Assembly: GCA_900554375.1 (NCBI GenBank)
Contig: USHK01000015.1
Coordinates: 1 to 12,000 of the forward strand
Direction of reading: 5' to 3'
From: an uncultured Sutterella sp.
GTDB lineage: Bacteria > Pseudomonadota > Gammaproteobacteria > Burkholderiales > Burkholderiaceae_F
DNA: 12,000 bases
The first letter of the stretch is position 1; each line of letters begins with the position of its first letter. The notes under the pieces were generated by a model. The model was not told the origin of the DNA. It worked only from the letters and a program-made list of their open reading frames with translations, and did not search any database. The position numbers were made by a program, and so were the translations under genes. Below are positions 1 through 7,126 of this stretch, piece after piece.

Positions 1-49
1 ACGAGATTCATGAGCGTCTCGTGGGCTCGGAGATGTGTATAAGAGACAG
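1..49. other. Untrimmed Nextera/Illumina adapter (artefact, not genomic)
   Basis: Bases 1-7 match the 3' end of the Illumina P7 primer (acgagat). Bases 8-15 (tcatgagc) sit where the i7 index belongs and are the reverse complement of GCTCATGA, which I recall as Nextera XT index N714. Bases 16-30 (gtctcgtgggctcgg) are the Nextera read-2 overhang and bases 31-49 (agatgtgtataagagacag) are the 19-bp Tn5 mosaic end. Genomic sequence starts at base 50. The complete, ordered adapter cannot plausibly be a natural Tn5/IS50 end, because P7 and index sequences do not occur in the transposon. It marks the true contig end and should be masked. Confidence 0.98.
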
Positions 50-482
50 GAGGAGCTTTTGCGTCTTCTTCGTTGATTTTCCAAAGAGTCAAGAGTTCTT
101 TCTGGGTCGGTGCTTTGCCGGTTTTAAGTCTTTCTCTTCTTGCGGCAACCGAATCTCTGACGATTTTTTCAAGACTGTCTAACGGAATGCGATTAAGATC
201 GACGAACTCAATGGCGCTTCTTTCCTCAAGGACACCGGTAAGAAGGGATTTATAGTTTTCGAGAACGGATGGTTCGGCAATGAACAGTATCATTCTCTTT
301 TCGGTGGATTCAAGAGCAAAGAGCGGCCCCTGAAGTTCATAGAAAGCCAAACCGTAACGCATGCTCTCTCTAACGCCCCTGGCGGAGCGACGGATCATGC
401 TGCAAACGCGGGCCATAGCGACACGTCTATCCGCCGGCAAATCTCTAAGATAGCCTCCTACGGTAGTTGCGGTAGGACTCAT
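50..482 (-). CDS. DUF1801 (YdhG-like) domain protein, C-terminus cut by contig end
   Basis: The reading frame begins with ATG at 482-480 after a strong GGAGG site (GGAGGAAATTTA then ATG) and runs 144 codons to the adapter boundary without a stop. The protein starts MSPTATTVGGYLRDLPADRR. It shows the DUF1801 layout: an N-terminal helix with YLRDLPADRR (about residues 11-20), a central segment SMRYGLAFYELQGPLFALE (40-58), a beta strand RMILFIAE (63-70), and a C-terminal strand-helix IPLDSLEKIVRDSVAARRE (99-117). Family members are small soluble proteins of unsettled function, some described as iron-chaperone-like. At 144 residues nearly all of the domain is present and probably only a short tail is missing. 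The frame stays open through the adapter, so a gene caller could append the artefactual residues PVSYTHLRAHETLMNL. Identification is by motif recall only. Confidence 0.8.
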
Positions 483-521
483 TAAATTTCCTCCAAAAAC
501 CAAAAACTTAGGCAAACTACC

Positions 522-550
522 ATTATATCCCAAAACAGGTTTTTATTCCC
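522..550 (-). promoter_or_regulatory. Candidate sigma70 promoter of the DUF1801 gene
   Basis: On the minus strand, bases 527-522 read TATAAT, a perfect -10 hexamer, about 40 bases upstream of the DUF1801 start codon. The -35 position (about 545-550) reads GGGAAT, a poor match, so the promoter may need an activator or rely mainly on its -10. A direct repeat aaacagg (533-539 and 553-559, 20 bp apart) flanks the weak -35 and could bind a regulator. Only position and motif support this. Confidence 0.4.
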
Positions 551-608
551 GTAAACAGGGGTTAAATACTTTGAAGCGCCTTAAATTTTCAATCTTGGGA
601 GGATTATT

Positions 609-1145
609 TTATTTCCAGAAAACGTATTCTGCAGAGAAAGGTACTTTTAAAAGTTTTCCTGCTTCAGATGGTGTGCAGCCATTGCTGTTGGGCATCCCTC
701 CTTCTGGGTTTAGACGCTGAATATATTTCACTCCGTTAAAAACGCCGGAACCCGGATCGGAGGCTGATTTCATCAGCGCGTATTTGTTGTCTTTCTGAGG
801 GTTGGAAGGGTCTGCCCAGGCGATGATGTGAGAGGAAATAATGCGTGAGCCATCCTTATGTTCAAACGCGCTCATCGGCCCAGAAAGTTCGGCAACGACT
901 TCCCCGCTCCTGTTTTTAAGCTGAGCCTGCGGTTGCTCAAAGCGCCAGTAGCTGCCTTTAGCGTCCGAAACGCAGCGGAAAACCTGAACGCCGCTGCCTT
1001 TCAAGGTTAGGAAAGGCTGTCCGGAGGGAGGCGTCAGTTTTTCCAAGGAGGGCTGTTTGTTCGTGTTTAAAGCTGTGTTAATGGACCCACACCCGACCAA
1101 TGCCATTGCGCAGGCGCCAGATAAAGCAATCAAAAGTCTTTTCAT
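609..1145 (-). CDS. DUF3455 family lipoprotein
   Basis: A 178-residue protein with a short lipoprotein signal peptide: positive MKR, a hydrophobic core, and lipobox LVGC with Cys19 as the predicted lipidation site. It is expected to be anchored in the periplasm, at the inner or outer membrane. The mature part shows typical DUF3455 blocks: GVQVFRC (about 52-58), a tryptophan/aromatic segment YWRFEQPQAQL (66-76), DGSRI (98-102), KYIQRLNPEGG (140-150) and the closing VPFSAEYVFWK (168-178). Function of the family is unknown. Cys58 and Cys157 could form a disulfide. ATG at 1145 is chosen, with GGGAG 9 bases upstream. A GTG directly in front (1148) lies 6 bases from the same site and cannot be excluded; it would add one residue. 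It lies 45 bases downstream of the MFS gene on the same strand, so co-transcription is possible. I see no clear terminator after it. Confidence 0.83.
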   Translation of the reverse strand: MKRLLIALSGACAMALVGCGSINTALNTNKQPSLEKLTPPSGQPFLTLKGSGVQVFRCVSDAKGSYWRFEQPQAQLKNRSGEVVAELSGPMSAFEHKDGSRIISSHIIAWADPSNPQKDNKYALMKSASDPGSGVFNGVKYIQRLNPEGGMPNSNGCTPSEAGKLLKVPFSAEYVFWK

Positions 1146-1190
1146 CACGGTTTTCTCCCAACAGAGATGAGTCCACTTTAATGCAAGCTA

Positions 1191-2435
1191 CTAGGGTTCC
1201 TTCCTGTGAATACCCTTATTAGGTTCCGGAGTTGTAACAGAATTGAAATGTCGGAAAGCGATGACCGTCGCTACAGCCAGTACCAAGGCGCATATAAAGT
1301 AGGGGAGGCCGCCGAGTAAGGATCCTGGGCGTTGTGCGGCGGTATGGACTAAGAGAGGCGTGCCTAGAAGCGGCGCGACAACTCCCATCAGACTATTAAC
1401 CGAAGCAATCGTTCCCATGGCTTCGCCTTGTTCTCGTGCGGGAACAGAATGCGAAACGATAGAGTTAAGCGTCGGAGGCACAGCAACGGAAAGGAAGTTG
1501 CAGAGCATTACCACATAAGTTAGGGGACCGTATGTCACCAAACCGAAGCATAGATAAGCGACACCACCGGAGCCCAGGCCGTAAAGAATCAGCCTGTATT
1601 CTCCGAACACCTTCAAAAGTTTTTTAAGGAGGAGACCTTGGACCACAGCGGTTACCAGCCCCATGATGACAAGCGATAAGCCGATATTGAACGGGGTCCA
1701 ACCAAAGCGAAAATTGGTAAAAAGTGTCCAGGTCGAGTGAAGCATAGACTGGGCAAAGCCGGTTAATGCGATGACCGCAATCAAGCTGCCGATGTACTTA
1801 AACTTGGCCAATCGGGCAAGGGAAGAGAGCGGATTTAAAGTTTTGAAATCAATGGCCCGACGCTCTCTTGTTTCCAAAGACTCCGGAAGTACGAAAAAAC
1901 CATAGAGGAAATTGAGCAGGGACAAGACACCAGCAATGAAAAACGGCAGACGAACGTCGCTTTCTCCAAGGACGCCGCCTAGGGCTGGTCCGAGAATAAA
2001 GCCTATTCCAAAACAGGCGCCTAGTTTGCCGAAGGCTGCAGCACGATGTGCTTTATCCGTCACATCCGAAATGTAAGCTTGTGCAACGGCGATATTGCCT
2101 GCGAACATGCCGCCCAAGATTCGAGAGAAAAGGATAACGGGCAGGGACTGAGAAAGGGCCGGCACCAAGAACATGATGCCTAAGCCGGAAATTCCGAGTA
2201 GCAGTATCGGCCTTCTCCCGTAGCGGTCGGAAAGAGCCCCGAGCGTCGGCGCAAAGCAAAATTGCATGAGGCCATACGCCACCAGCATTGCTCCAAGCCA
2301 CCATGCCTGTGCGGACTGAGATCCTGCTAAATCACCCACCAATTGCGGCAAAACCGGAATGATTAACCCGATGCCAAGAATGTCTAAAAGGACGCAAACC
2401 AGGATAAAAGGGACTCCTGCCGCAATGTTTTTCAT
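1191..2435 (-). CDS. MFS drug-type antiporter, TCR/Tet-like (DHA1)
   Basis: A 414-residue inner-membrane protein with the length and roughly 12 hydrophobic segments of a DHA1-type proton-coupled exporter. Visible family motifs are LLDILGIGLIIPVLP in TM1 (16-30), the loop 2-3 motif A GALSDRYGRRP (66-76), the antiporter motif C in TM5, GIGFILGPALGGVLG (143-157), and a PES motif after TM6 (184-186). These resemble Gram-negative Tet proteins most closely, but many chromosomal members of this clade do not export tetracycline, so the substrate is not assigned. No tetR-type repressor or Tet operator lies next to it; the divergent neighbour is sstT, 110 bases from its own start. The start ATG (2435) places TM1 as in Tet proteins, although no good Shine-Dalgarno precedes it (CACTTCCTT then ATG). 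Confidence 0.9.
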   Translation of the reverse strand: MKNIAAGVPFILVCVLLDILGIGLIIPVLPQLVGDLAGSQSAQAWWLGAMLVAYGLMQFCFAPTLGALSDRYGRRPILLLGISGLGIMFLVPALSQSLPVILFSRILGGMFAGNIAVAQAYISDVTDKAHRAAAFGKLGACFGIGFILGPALGGVLGESDVRLPFFIAGVLSLLNFLYGFFVLPESLETRERRAIDFKTLNPLSSLARLAKFKYIGSLIAVIALTGFAQSMLHSTWTLFTNFRFGWTPFNIGLSLVIMGLVTAVVQGLLLKKLLKVFGEYRLILYGLGSGGVAYLCFGLVTYGPLTYVVMLCNFLSVAVPPTLNSIVSHSVPAREQGEAMGTIASVNSLMGVVAPLLGTPLLVHTAAQRPGSLLGGLPYFICALVLAVATVIAFRHFNSVTTPEPNKGIHRKEP

Positions 2436-2545
2436 AAGGAAGTGTGGTGTCTTATTAAAAATGGGAAAAAATTACCACGTTTTTCGGATAGGTGAAAAAA
2501 ATCGGTAAACTGACGCAATATCGGAAATTACTTTTTACAAATCTC

Positions 2546-3778
2546 ATGAAAAGAACAATTCCTTTTTTAATCACTCTTATCAAGCAAGGATCGCTTGTTA
2601 AGCAGATCATCGCCGGTTTGGTTCTGGGCATTCTGGTTGCGCTAGCTTTCCCGGGATTTGCTCAAGGCTGCGGTGTTTTAGGTTCCTTCTTCGTCAGCGC
2701 GCTAAAGGCTGTGGCTCCTGTCTTAGTTTTTGTGTTGGTTGCAGCTTCCATTGCGAACCAGGAAGGCACCACGAACACTGCTATGAAGGACGTTATCGTC
2801 CTTTACCTAGTCGGCACATTCTTAGCCGCCTTGGTTGCGGTTTTTGCAAGTTTCCTGTTTCCGACTCAGATAGCCCTGATCGATACCAAGGACGCATTGT
2901 CTGCACCCGGCGGCATCGGCGAAGTGGTGAAGAATCTGATTTTCAACATTGTTGATAACCCTGTTAAAGCGATTGCTAATGCTAATTACATCGGCATTTT
3001 GGCGTGGTCTATCAGCTTGGGTGTAGCACTTCGCTATGCCTCTGATGAGACTAAACGCATTGTCACGGACCTGACCGCCAGTGTCGAGTACGTGGTTCGC
3101 TTTGTCATTCGTCTTGCACCTATCGGCGTCTTCGGCTTAGTCGCAGAAGTGGTTGCGACAACAGGTATAGCCGGAATGATGAGCTACGTTCGGCTGCTTG
3201 CAGTACTGATCGGCTGCATGATTTTTATTGCTTTAATCGTCAATCCGATTTTGGTTTTCCTCTACACCCATAAGAACCCCTATCCTCTTGTTTGGGCTTG
3301 TTTGAGAGAAAGCGGTGTAACGGCCTTCTTTACGCGCTCCTCCGCGGCCAACATTCCTGTCAACATGAACCTCTGCCGCAAGCTTGGGCTCGACGAAAAA
3401 CTCTATTCGCTGTCTATTCCGATCGGCGCAACCATCAATATGGGCGGCGCTGCTGTGACGATTACGGTTTTGACCCTTTCTGCAGCCTACACTCTCGGCG
3501 TACAAGTTGACGTTCTTACAGCGCTGCTCCTGTCTGTCGTTGCTGCGGTTTGTGCCTGCGGTGCATCCGGCGTTCCCGGCGGCTCTCTCCTTCTGATTCC
3601 GCTGGCCTGCGGACTTTTTGGGATTGACCAGAATGTTGCAATGCAGGTTGTAGCAGTGGGCTTTGTGATCGGTGTTCTGCAGGATTCTGCTGAGACCGCT
3701 CTGAACTCTTCCACTGACGTCGTCTTTACAGCAGCTGCCTCTGAGCATCATCGCCGCAAATCTCAAAGTCAAGCTTAG
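2546..3778 (+). CDS. sstT: Serine/threonine:Na+ symporter SstT
   Basis: Imports L-serine and L-threonine with sodium across the inner membrane; it belongs to the dicarboxylate/amino acid:cation symporter family. The sequence follows E. coli SstT closely from [15 protein letters not shown] (15-29) onward. It keeps ALKAVAPVL (52-60), the hairpin-loop serine motif [14 protein letters not shown] (261-274), [10 protein letters not shown] (294-303), [17 protein letters not shown] (337-353) and [13 protein letters not shown] (379-391). ATG at 2546 gives 410 residues with 14 before GSLVKQ, close to E. coli SstT. An in-frame GTG at 2492 would add 18 residues ([18 protein letters not shown]) not expected in the family. 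Neither start has a convincing ribosome site, so the choice rests on family length. The gene stands alone, divergent from the MFS gene, and ends at a strong terminator. Confidence 0.95.
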   Translation: MKRTIPFLITLIKQGSLVKQIIAGLVLGILVALAFPGFAQGCGVLGSFFVSALKAVAPVLVFVLVAASIANQEGTTNTAMKDVIVLYLVGTFLAALVAVFASFLFPTQIALIDTKDALSAPGGIGEVVKNLIFNIVDNPVKAIANANYIGILAWSISLGVALRYASDETKRIVTDLTASVEYVVRFVIRLAPIGVFGLVAEVVATTGIAGMMSYVRLLAVLIGCMIFIALIVNPILVFLYTHKNPYPLVWACLRESGVTAFFTRSSAANIPVNMNLCRKLGLDEKLYSLSIPIGATINMGGAAVTITVLTLSAAYTLGVQVDVLTALLLSVVAAVCACGASGVPGGSLLLIPLACGLFGIDQNVAMQVVAVGFVIGVLQDSAETALNSSTDVVFTAAASEHHRRKSQSQA

Positions 3779-3799
3779 TACTTTATTAAAGTCATAAAC

Positions 3800-3839
3800 A
3801 AAAACCTTCCGACAGAGCATATTAGTCGGAAGGTTTTTT
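3800..3839. terminator. Bidirectional rho-independent terminator
   Basis: A perfect 14-bp inverted repeat (aaaaaccttccgac, 3800-3813, with its complement at 3825-3838) encloses an 11-base loop and has a T run at 3834-3839. The A run on the left arm supplies the U tract for the minus strand. It lies between the convergent sstT (stop at 3778) and the NarJ-like gene (stop at 3851), so it can terminate both. Confidence 0.92.
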
Positions 3840-3850
3840 AATGTTAGAAA

Positions 3851-4351
3851 TTAAGCGGCGACCCTCTTAGACAAGGAGAGAAGGGAGTCTGTTACCGCAA
3901 GCCACGGACTGGACACATCCAGTAATTTGCGATCGATAGCTTGTAGAGCCGGCTCTGCCTGCTTAATCCAGGATAAAGCCTCACCATAAGAAAGGGTAGA
4001 GAGAAACTCTAAAATTGCCGGCAGAAAATGAGGGACGTCCTGCTGAGAGAAGTCCTGCCCGTGCTGATGATAAAGGCTTTCCAAAAGCTTCAGTGCCTTT
4101 GCGGCATCCTGATCCTGTTGTGTGAGATCAAGCGTCTTGTAATCTTCCTCAAAGGAAGCAAGATAAACCTTCTGCAGAGCAGACATCGGGGCGGAGGACA
4201 AGGCAACAGTGAAGGTTTTCAGATTCTCTTTTGTATGCAGATCTAAATGGCGCGAGTTTTGCAAAATATGGTCGATTTTGTTCAGCTCGTTCAATGTTTG
4301 GTGCCTCGGATATACCAACAATCTTGCAAGTGCGCTAAGTTCTGTAGTCAT
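3851..4351 (-). CDS. NarJ/TorD-like molybdoenzyme assembly chaperone, short
   Basis: A 166-residue, cytosolic, largely helical protein. It resembles NarJ/TorD redox-enzyme maturation chaperones: an N-terminal LARLLVYPR (8-16; NarJ has VSRLLEYP), VYLASFEEDYKTLDLT (62-77; NarJ has a Y-x3-F-D/E segment here), LLESLYHQHG (89-98; NarJ LLAQYEQHG) and DVPHFLPAILEFLSTL (105-120; NarJ ELPDHLPLYLEYL). Family members bind an apo-molybdoenzyme or its signal peptide until cofactor insertion. It is shorter than NarJ (about 236), lacking most of its C-terminal tail. No narGHI, dmsABC or other partner is in the window, so it is an orphan here. The frame is open upstream to 4528, but that extension would overlap recQ, is cysteine-rich and lacks family features. 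ATG 4351 has only a weak GAG 7 bases upstream. The Asp-His of the NarJ PDHLP motif reads Pro-His-Phe here, so partner specificity is unclear. Confidence 0.72.
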   Translation of the reverse strand: MTTELSALARLLVYPRHQTLNELNKIDHILQNSRHLDLHTKENLKTFTVALSSAPMSALQKVYLASFEEDYKTLDLTQQDQDAAKALKLLESLYHQHGQDFSQQDVPHFLPAILEFLSTLSYGEALSWIKQAEPALQAIDRKLLDVSSPWLAVTDSLLSLSKRVAA

Positions 4352-4475
4352 CTGAAAACTCAATAAAGAGAAACATCCTGTGTCACATAAGTGCATCATA
4401 AAACAAATTTTAGGGAAAACCATTAAGTAACAACCAGTAATACCCGTTTTGGCTAGTTGTCGAAGCGTTTTTAGT

Positions 4476-4489
4476 TTGCTCAGCATCAA
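4476..4489. promoter_or_regulatory. FNR/Anr-like palindromic box
   Basis: Bases 4476-4489 read ttgct-cagc-atcaa, equal on the minus strand to TTGAT-GCTG-AGCAA. This differs from the FNR consensus TTGAT-N4-ATCAA at one position. It lies in the 161-base gap between the divergent NarJ-like and recQ genes, 24 bases before the recQ ATG. A weak minus-strand -10 (TATTAC, 4442-4437) would put the site near -52, not the usual -41.5. An anaerobic regulator would suit a molybdoenzyme chaperone, but this is motif evidence only. Confidence 0.35.
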
Positions 4490-4512
4490 CTCGGATGTGA
4501 TAACCTCGCGCC

Positions 4513-6072
4513 ATGCGGAAGGAAACAAACGTTACTCAGAAATGCCGGGAGACTCTCAGGTCGGTTTTCGGCCATGAAGATTACCGCGAAGGCCAGGAGG
4601 CGATTATTAAGGCGCTTCTGGAAGGAAGAGATGTTTTGGCTCTTTTGCCTACGGGTGCGGGAAAGAGTTTGTGCTTTCAGCTTCCGGCATTAGTTAAAGA
4701 CGGCGTAGCCGTGATCTTTGAGCCTCTTATCTCCCTTATGAAGGATCAGGTGGACGCTTTAAAAAAGAAAAAAGTAGCGGCCGCTTTTTTAAGCTCAAAC
4801 ATGGAATGGGATGAAATTTCATCCACGATCGAGTTAGTACGGAACGGGAAAATTAAGATTCTCTATGTCTCCCCGGAGCGCCTTTCCAATCCCTCTTTTT
4901 GCCGTCTTCTAGAAGACAGCCGCGTTTCTTTGTTCGCTTACGATGAAGCGCATTGCGTTTCGAGCTGGGGACATGATTTCCGGCCTGAGTATCGTCTCCT
5001 GAGTGTCTTAAAAGAACGTTTCCCTAAGGTTCCGCGGATTGCCCTTACGGCGACTGCTGACGCCCTTAGTTCGCGGGATATCTGCGAAAAACTTTTGGTG
5101 GAACCTTATGTGCATGCCGCTAGCTTAGAGAGGAAAAATCTCCGCATTACGGTCGTCCGCCGAAGACGAGGCAATGAGCAGCTTTTGGCTTTCATAAAGG
5201 AAAAGCACGGCGGAGAAAGCGGAATTGTTTACACAAGTTCTCGGTCAAAAGCGGAAGCTATATGCGCTTATCTAGGTGCGGAAGGAATTAATTGTCTTTG
5301 TTACCATGCCGGTATGAGCCGGGAACAAAGAGAGCTCAGTCAGACGAGATTTTTGAATGAAAAGGACGCCGTGATTGTGGCGACGATAGCTTTCGGAATG
5401 GGGATTGATAAAGCGGATGTCCGTTTTGTTGCCCATACTTCGCTGCCTAAAAGCATTGAAAATTATGTCCAGGAAATCGGAAGAGCCGGGCGAGACGGCC
5501 AAAGGGCGGAAGCATGGCTTTGTTTTAGCGGCGCCGACGCATTCTTCCAGAAAAAACGCATCGCAGAAAGTGATGCTGAGGATTGGTATAAAAATATCTC
5601 CGAGGTTAAACAGGACGTGATGCAAGGCTACGCCGAAAGCACGGAATGCCGCCGAAACCTCCTCCTGGCTTATTTCGGGGAAGAAACTAAAGAGGTATGC
5701 GGTCAATGCGACAACTGTGTTGCCCTTGAGAGAGGCTGGGATGCCTCGACAGCCGTAAAAAAGTTTCTTTCTACGGTATGGAGGTCGTACGAGAAATCGA
5801 AACTCTATTTAACTGCAGCTCAAGTGATAGAAATCTTGCACGGCATCGAAACTCCGTTTAATCGGCAGCATAATTTTCAAGAACTCAGCACCTGGAAGAT
5901 CGGGACGGAGATTTCGCAAAGCCGGCTACGTGCGGTCTATCGTCATCTGCTTTTGAAAGAAGCTCTGGGCGTGGAATTTTCCTTGAACAACGGGCTCTTT
6001 TTAACTGATAAAAGCCGTCGTTTCTTGAGTTTCACCGGCCCTATTTATCTATCCGAGTCCGGATCCCGATAA
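4513..6072 (+). CDS. recQ: RecQ-family ATP-dependent DNA helicase lacking HRDC domain
   Basis: A 3'-5' superfamily 2 DNA helicase of 519 residues, about 90 shorter than E. coli RecQ (around 609). Visible elements are motif 0 FGHEDYREGQEAII (19-32), Walker A LPTGAGKS (45-52), motif Ia PLISLMKDQV (71-80), the DEAH box (144-147) followed by the aromatic-rich loop CVSSWGHDFRPEY (148-160), motif III TATA (179-182), motif V IAFGMGIDKADVRFV (292-306) and motif VI QEIGRAGRDG (320-329). A zinc site follows (Cys379, 396, 399, 402), then an RQC winged-helix region (about 408-505). The protein then ends, with no room for HRDC. Motif Ia begins EPL where most RecQ have SPL. The ATG at 4513 has no clear ribosome site. 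Expected role is repair of stalled forks or recombination intermediates. It could be a second, short RecQ paralogue, with a full-length copy elsewhere. Confidence 0.92.
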   Translation: MRKETNVTQKCRETLRSVFGHEDYREGQEAIIKALLEGRDVLALLPTGAGKSLCFQLPALVKDGVAVIFEPLISLMKDQVDALKKKKVAAAFLSSNMEWDEISSTIELVRNGKIKILYVSPERLSNPSFCRLLEDSRVSLFAYDEAHCVSSWGHDFRPEYRLLSVLKERFPKVPRIALTATADALSSRDICEKLLVEPYVHAASLERKNLRITVVRRRRGNEQLLAFIKEKHGGESGIVYTSSRSKAEAICAYLGAEGINCLCYHAGMSREQRELSQTRFLNEKDAVIVATIAFGMGIDKADVRFVAHTSLPKSIENYVQEIGRAGRDGQRAEAWLCFSGADAFFQKKRIAESDAEDWYKNISEVKQDVMQGYAESTECRRNLLLAYFGEETKEVCGQCDNCVALERGWDASTAVKKFLSTVWRSYEKSKLYLTAAQVIEILHGIETPFNRQHNFQELSTWKIGTEISQSRLRAVYRHLLLKEALGVEFSLNNGLFLTDKSRRFLSFTGPIYLSESGSR

Positions 6073-6077
6073 AGAAA

Positions 6078-6102
6078 AAGCCGAAACATTAGATTTCGGC
6101 TT
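6078..6102 (-). terminator. Rho-independent terminator of the SDR gene
   Basis: A 9-bp stem (aagccgaaa 6078-6086 with tttcggctt 6094-6102) encloses a 7-base loop. Reading the minus strand, the stem is followed by a T-rich tail (TTTTTCTTT), 34 bases beyond the SDR stop codon. On the plus strand no T run follows, so it would terminate the convergent recQ transcript only weakly. Confidence 0.82.
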
Positions 6103-6135
6103 AGAGTTCTCAACAGGTTTGCTTAATCAGAAATG

Positions 6136-6990
6136 TTACTTTGCCTCGCCTTTTTTATCAGCGATTGATGGCGACTCAGGCTGTTTTTCAGGGACCGTCT
6201 GATGATTTGTCGATTTTACTGTCTGGTTGGCTCCGGAGCGTGGTTTTTGCTTACGGGAGGCCAAAATTTTATCGAAGAGCCAGTTGGGAATAAGGCGAAG
6301 AATTTTTGAGAGGACGCCCATTTCCCAGGGAATCGTAGCGTATTTTTTGCCCTCCATAATGACTTTCACAGCTTCTTTAGCGAAAGCTTCAGGTTCCATA
6401 ATGAAAGGCATTTTGTAAGGATTATGGGCAGTTAGAGGCGTTTTAACGAAACCCGGAGAGATCGTTACGACTTTGACGCCATACTTCTGCATCTCTACGC
6501 GCAAGCTTTCGCAGTAAGTAATCGCAGCAGATTTACTGGCACAATAAGCTTCGCTCCCCGGGAGTCCGCGAATACCCGCAACACTTGCAATGCCGACCAA
6601 AGTTCCGCGTTTGCGTTTAATCATCGGATCAATGAAGGCATGGAAGGTGGATGCCATGGCAAAAACATTGGTATCGAAAACTTTGTTGAAGACGTCTAGG
6701 TCTTCTCTATACTGCGTTTTTACGCCGACGGAAATACCAGCGCAGGCAATTGCGATGTCGACTCCGCCGCAGCAAGCGTCGAATTTCCGAGCTTCTTCGA
6801 TTAAATGATCCCGATTGGTTACGTCACAAACGATGGCCGTGTGCAGCTCAGGATTAGGAAGTTCTGCGATTAGTTCTTTGAGTTTGTCTTCGCGTCTAGC
6901 CACCAAACCAAGCGTTGCGCCATTTGCAGCAAACTCTTTCGCCAAGGCCTGCCCGATTCCGCTTGAAGCTCCAGTCAGGAAAATGTTCAT
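6136..6990 (-). CDS. SDR family NAD(P)-dependent oxidoreductase
   Basis: A classical short-chain dehydrogenase/reductase of 284 residues. It has the cofactor glycine motif TGASSGIG (6-13), basic ARR after beta 2 (31-33) that suggests NADP(H) preference, CDV (55-57) for the adenine ring, ACAG (82-85, the NNAG position), the structural Asn in DTNVF (108), and the catalytic triad Ser136, Tyr149 and Lys153 in YCASK. PGFVKTPL (about 179-186) is the usual loop after beta 6. The last ~35 residues are a hydrophilic, lysine- and proline-rich tail not expected in the core fold. The substrate cannot be inferred. ATG at 6990 has GGAG 6 bases upstream. It lies downstream of dsbA but is separated by a terminator, so it probably has its own promoter and ends at the hairpin 6078-6102. 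SDR genes next to the argS-SPOR-dsbA block are common in Betaproteobacteria as I recall. Confidence 0.9.
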   Translation of the reverse strand: MNIFLTGASSGIGQALAKEFAANGATLGLVARREDKLKELIAELPNPELHTAIVCDVTNRDHLIEEARKFDACCGGVDIAIACAGISVGVKTQYREDLDVFNKVFDTNVFAMASTFHAFIDPMIKRKRGTLVGIASVAGIRGLPGSEAYCASKSAAITYCESLRVEMQKYGVKVVTISPGFVKTPLTAHNPYKMPFIMEPEAFAKEAVKVIMEGKKYATIPWEMGVLSKILRLIPNWLFDKILASRKQKPRSGANQTVKSTNHQTVPEKQPESPSIADKKGEAK

Positions 6991-7091
6991 TTATTGCTCC
7001 GTAGGCCGAACATTCAGTGCTCGGCGAATAGGTTAATCATACACAGCTTATCGTCGTCAAGTTCCACTGCTTAGGGAAGATGCAGAATAAG

Positions 7092-7113
7092 AAAAAGGAG
7101 GCGAACCTCCTTT
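7092..7113 (-). terminator. Rho-independent terminator of dsbA
   Basis: An 8-bp stem (aaaggagg 7094-7101 with cctccttt 7106-7113) closes a 4-base loop that reads TTCG on the minus strand, a stable tetraloop. The minus-strand stem runs into TTTTTCTTATT. It starts 14 bases after the dsbA stop codon and separates dsbA from the SDR gene. Confidence 0.9.
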
Positions 7114-7126
7114 GGATCGATGCCGA

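Noticed and set aside
31..49. Tn5/IS50 mosaic end as a natural transposon boundary
   Set aside because: It is preceded by the read-2 overhang, an index and P7 sequence, which occur only in Nextera libraries.
3233..3820. 195-codon minus-strand open frame opposite sstT
   Set aside because: It is antisense to well-conserved sstT, runs through the terminator, and its composition (Arg, Cys, Asn rich) is typical of a shadow frame.
4352..4528. N-terminal extension of the NarJ-like protein to an ATG at 4528
   Set aside because: It would overlap the recQ start, has no chaperone features, and family similarity starts at the ATG at 4351.
7036..7060. Promoter for the SDR gene (TTGACG and TATGAT on the minus strand)
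   Set aside because: Both hexamers look good but are only 13 bases apart, too short for sigma70; an SDR promoter is expected in this gap but I cannot fix its position.
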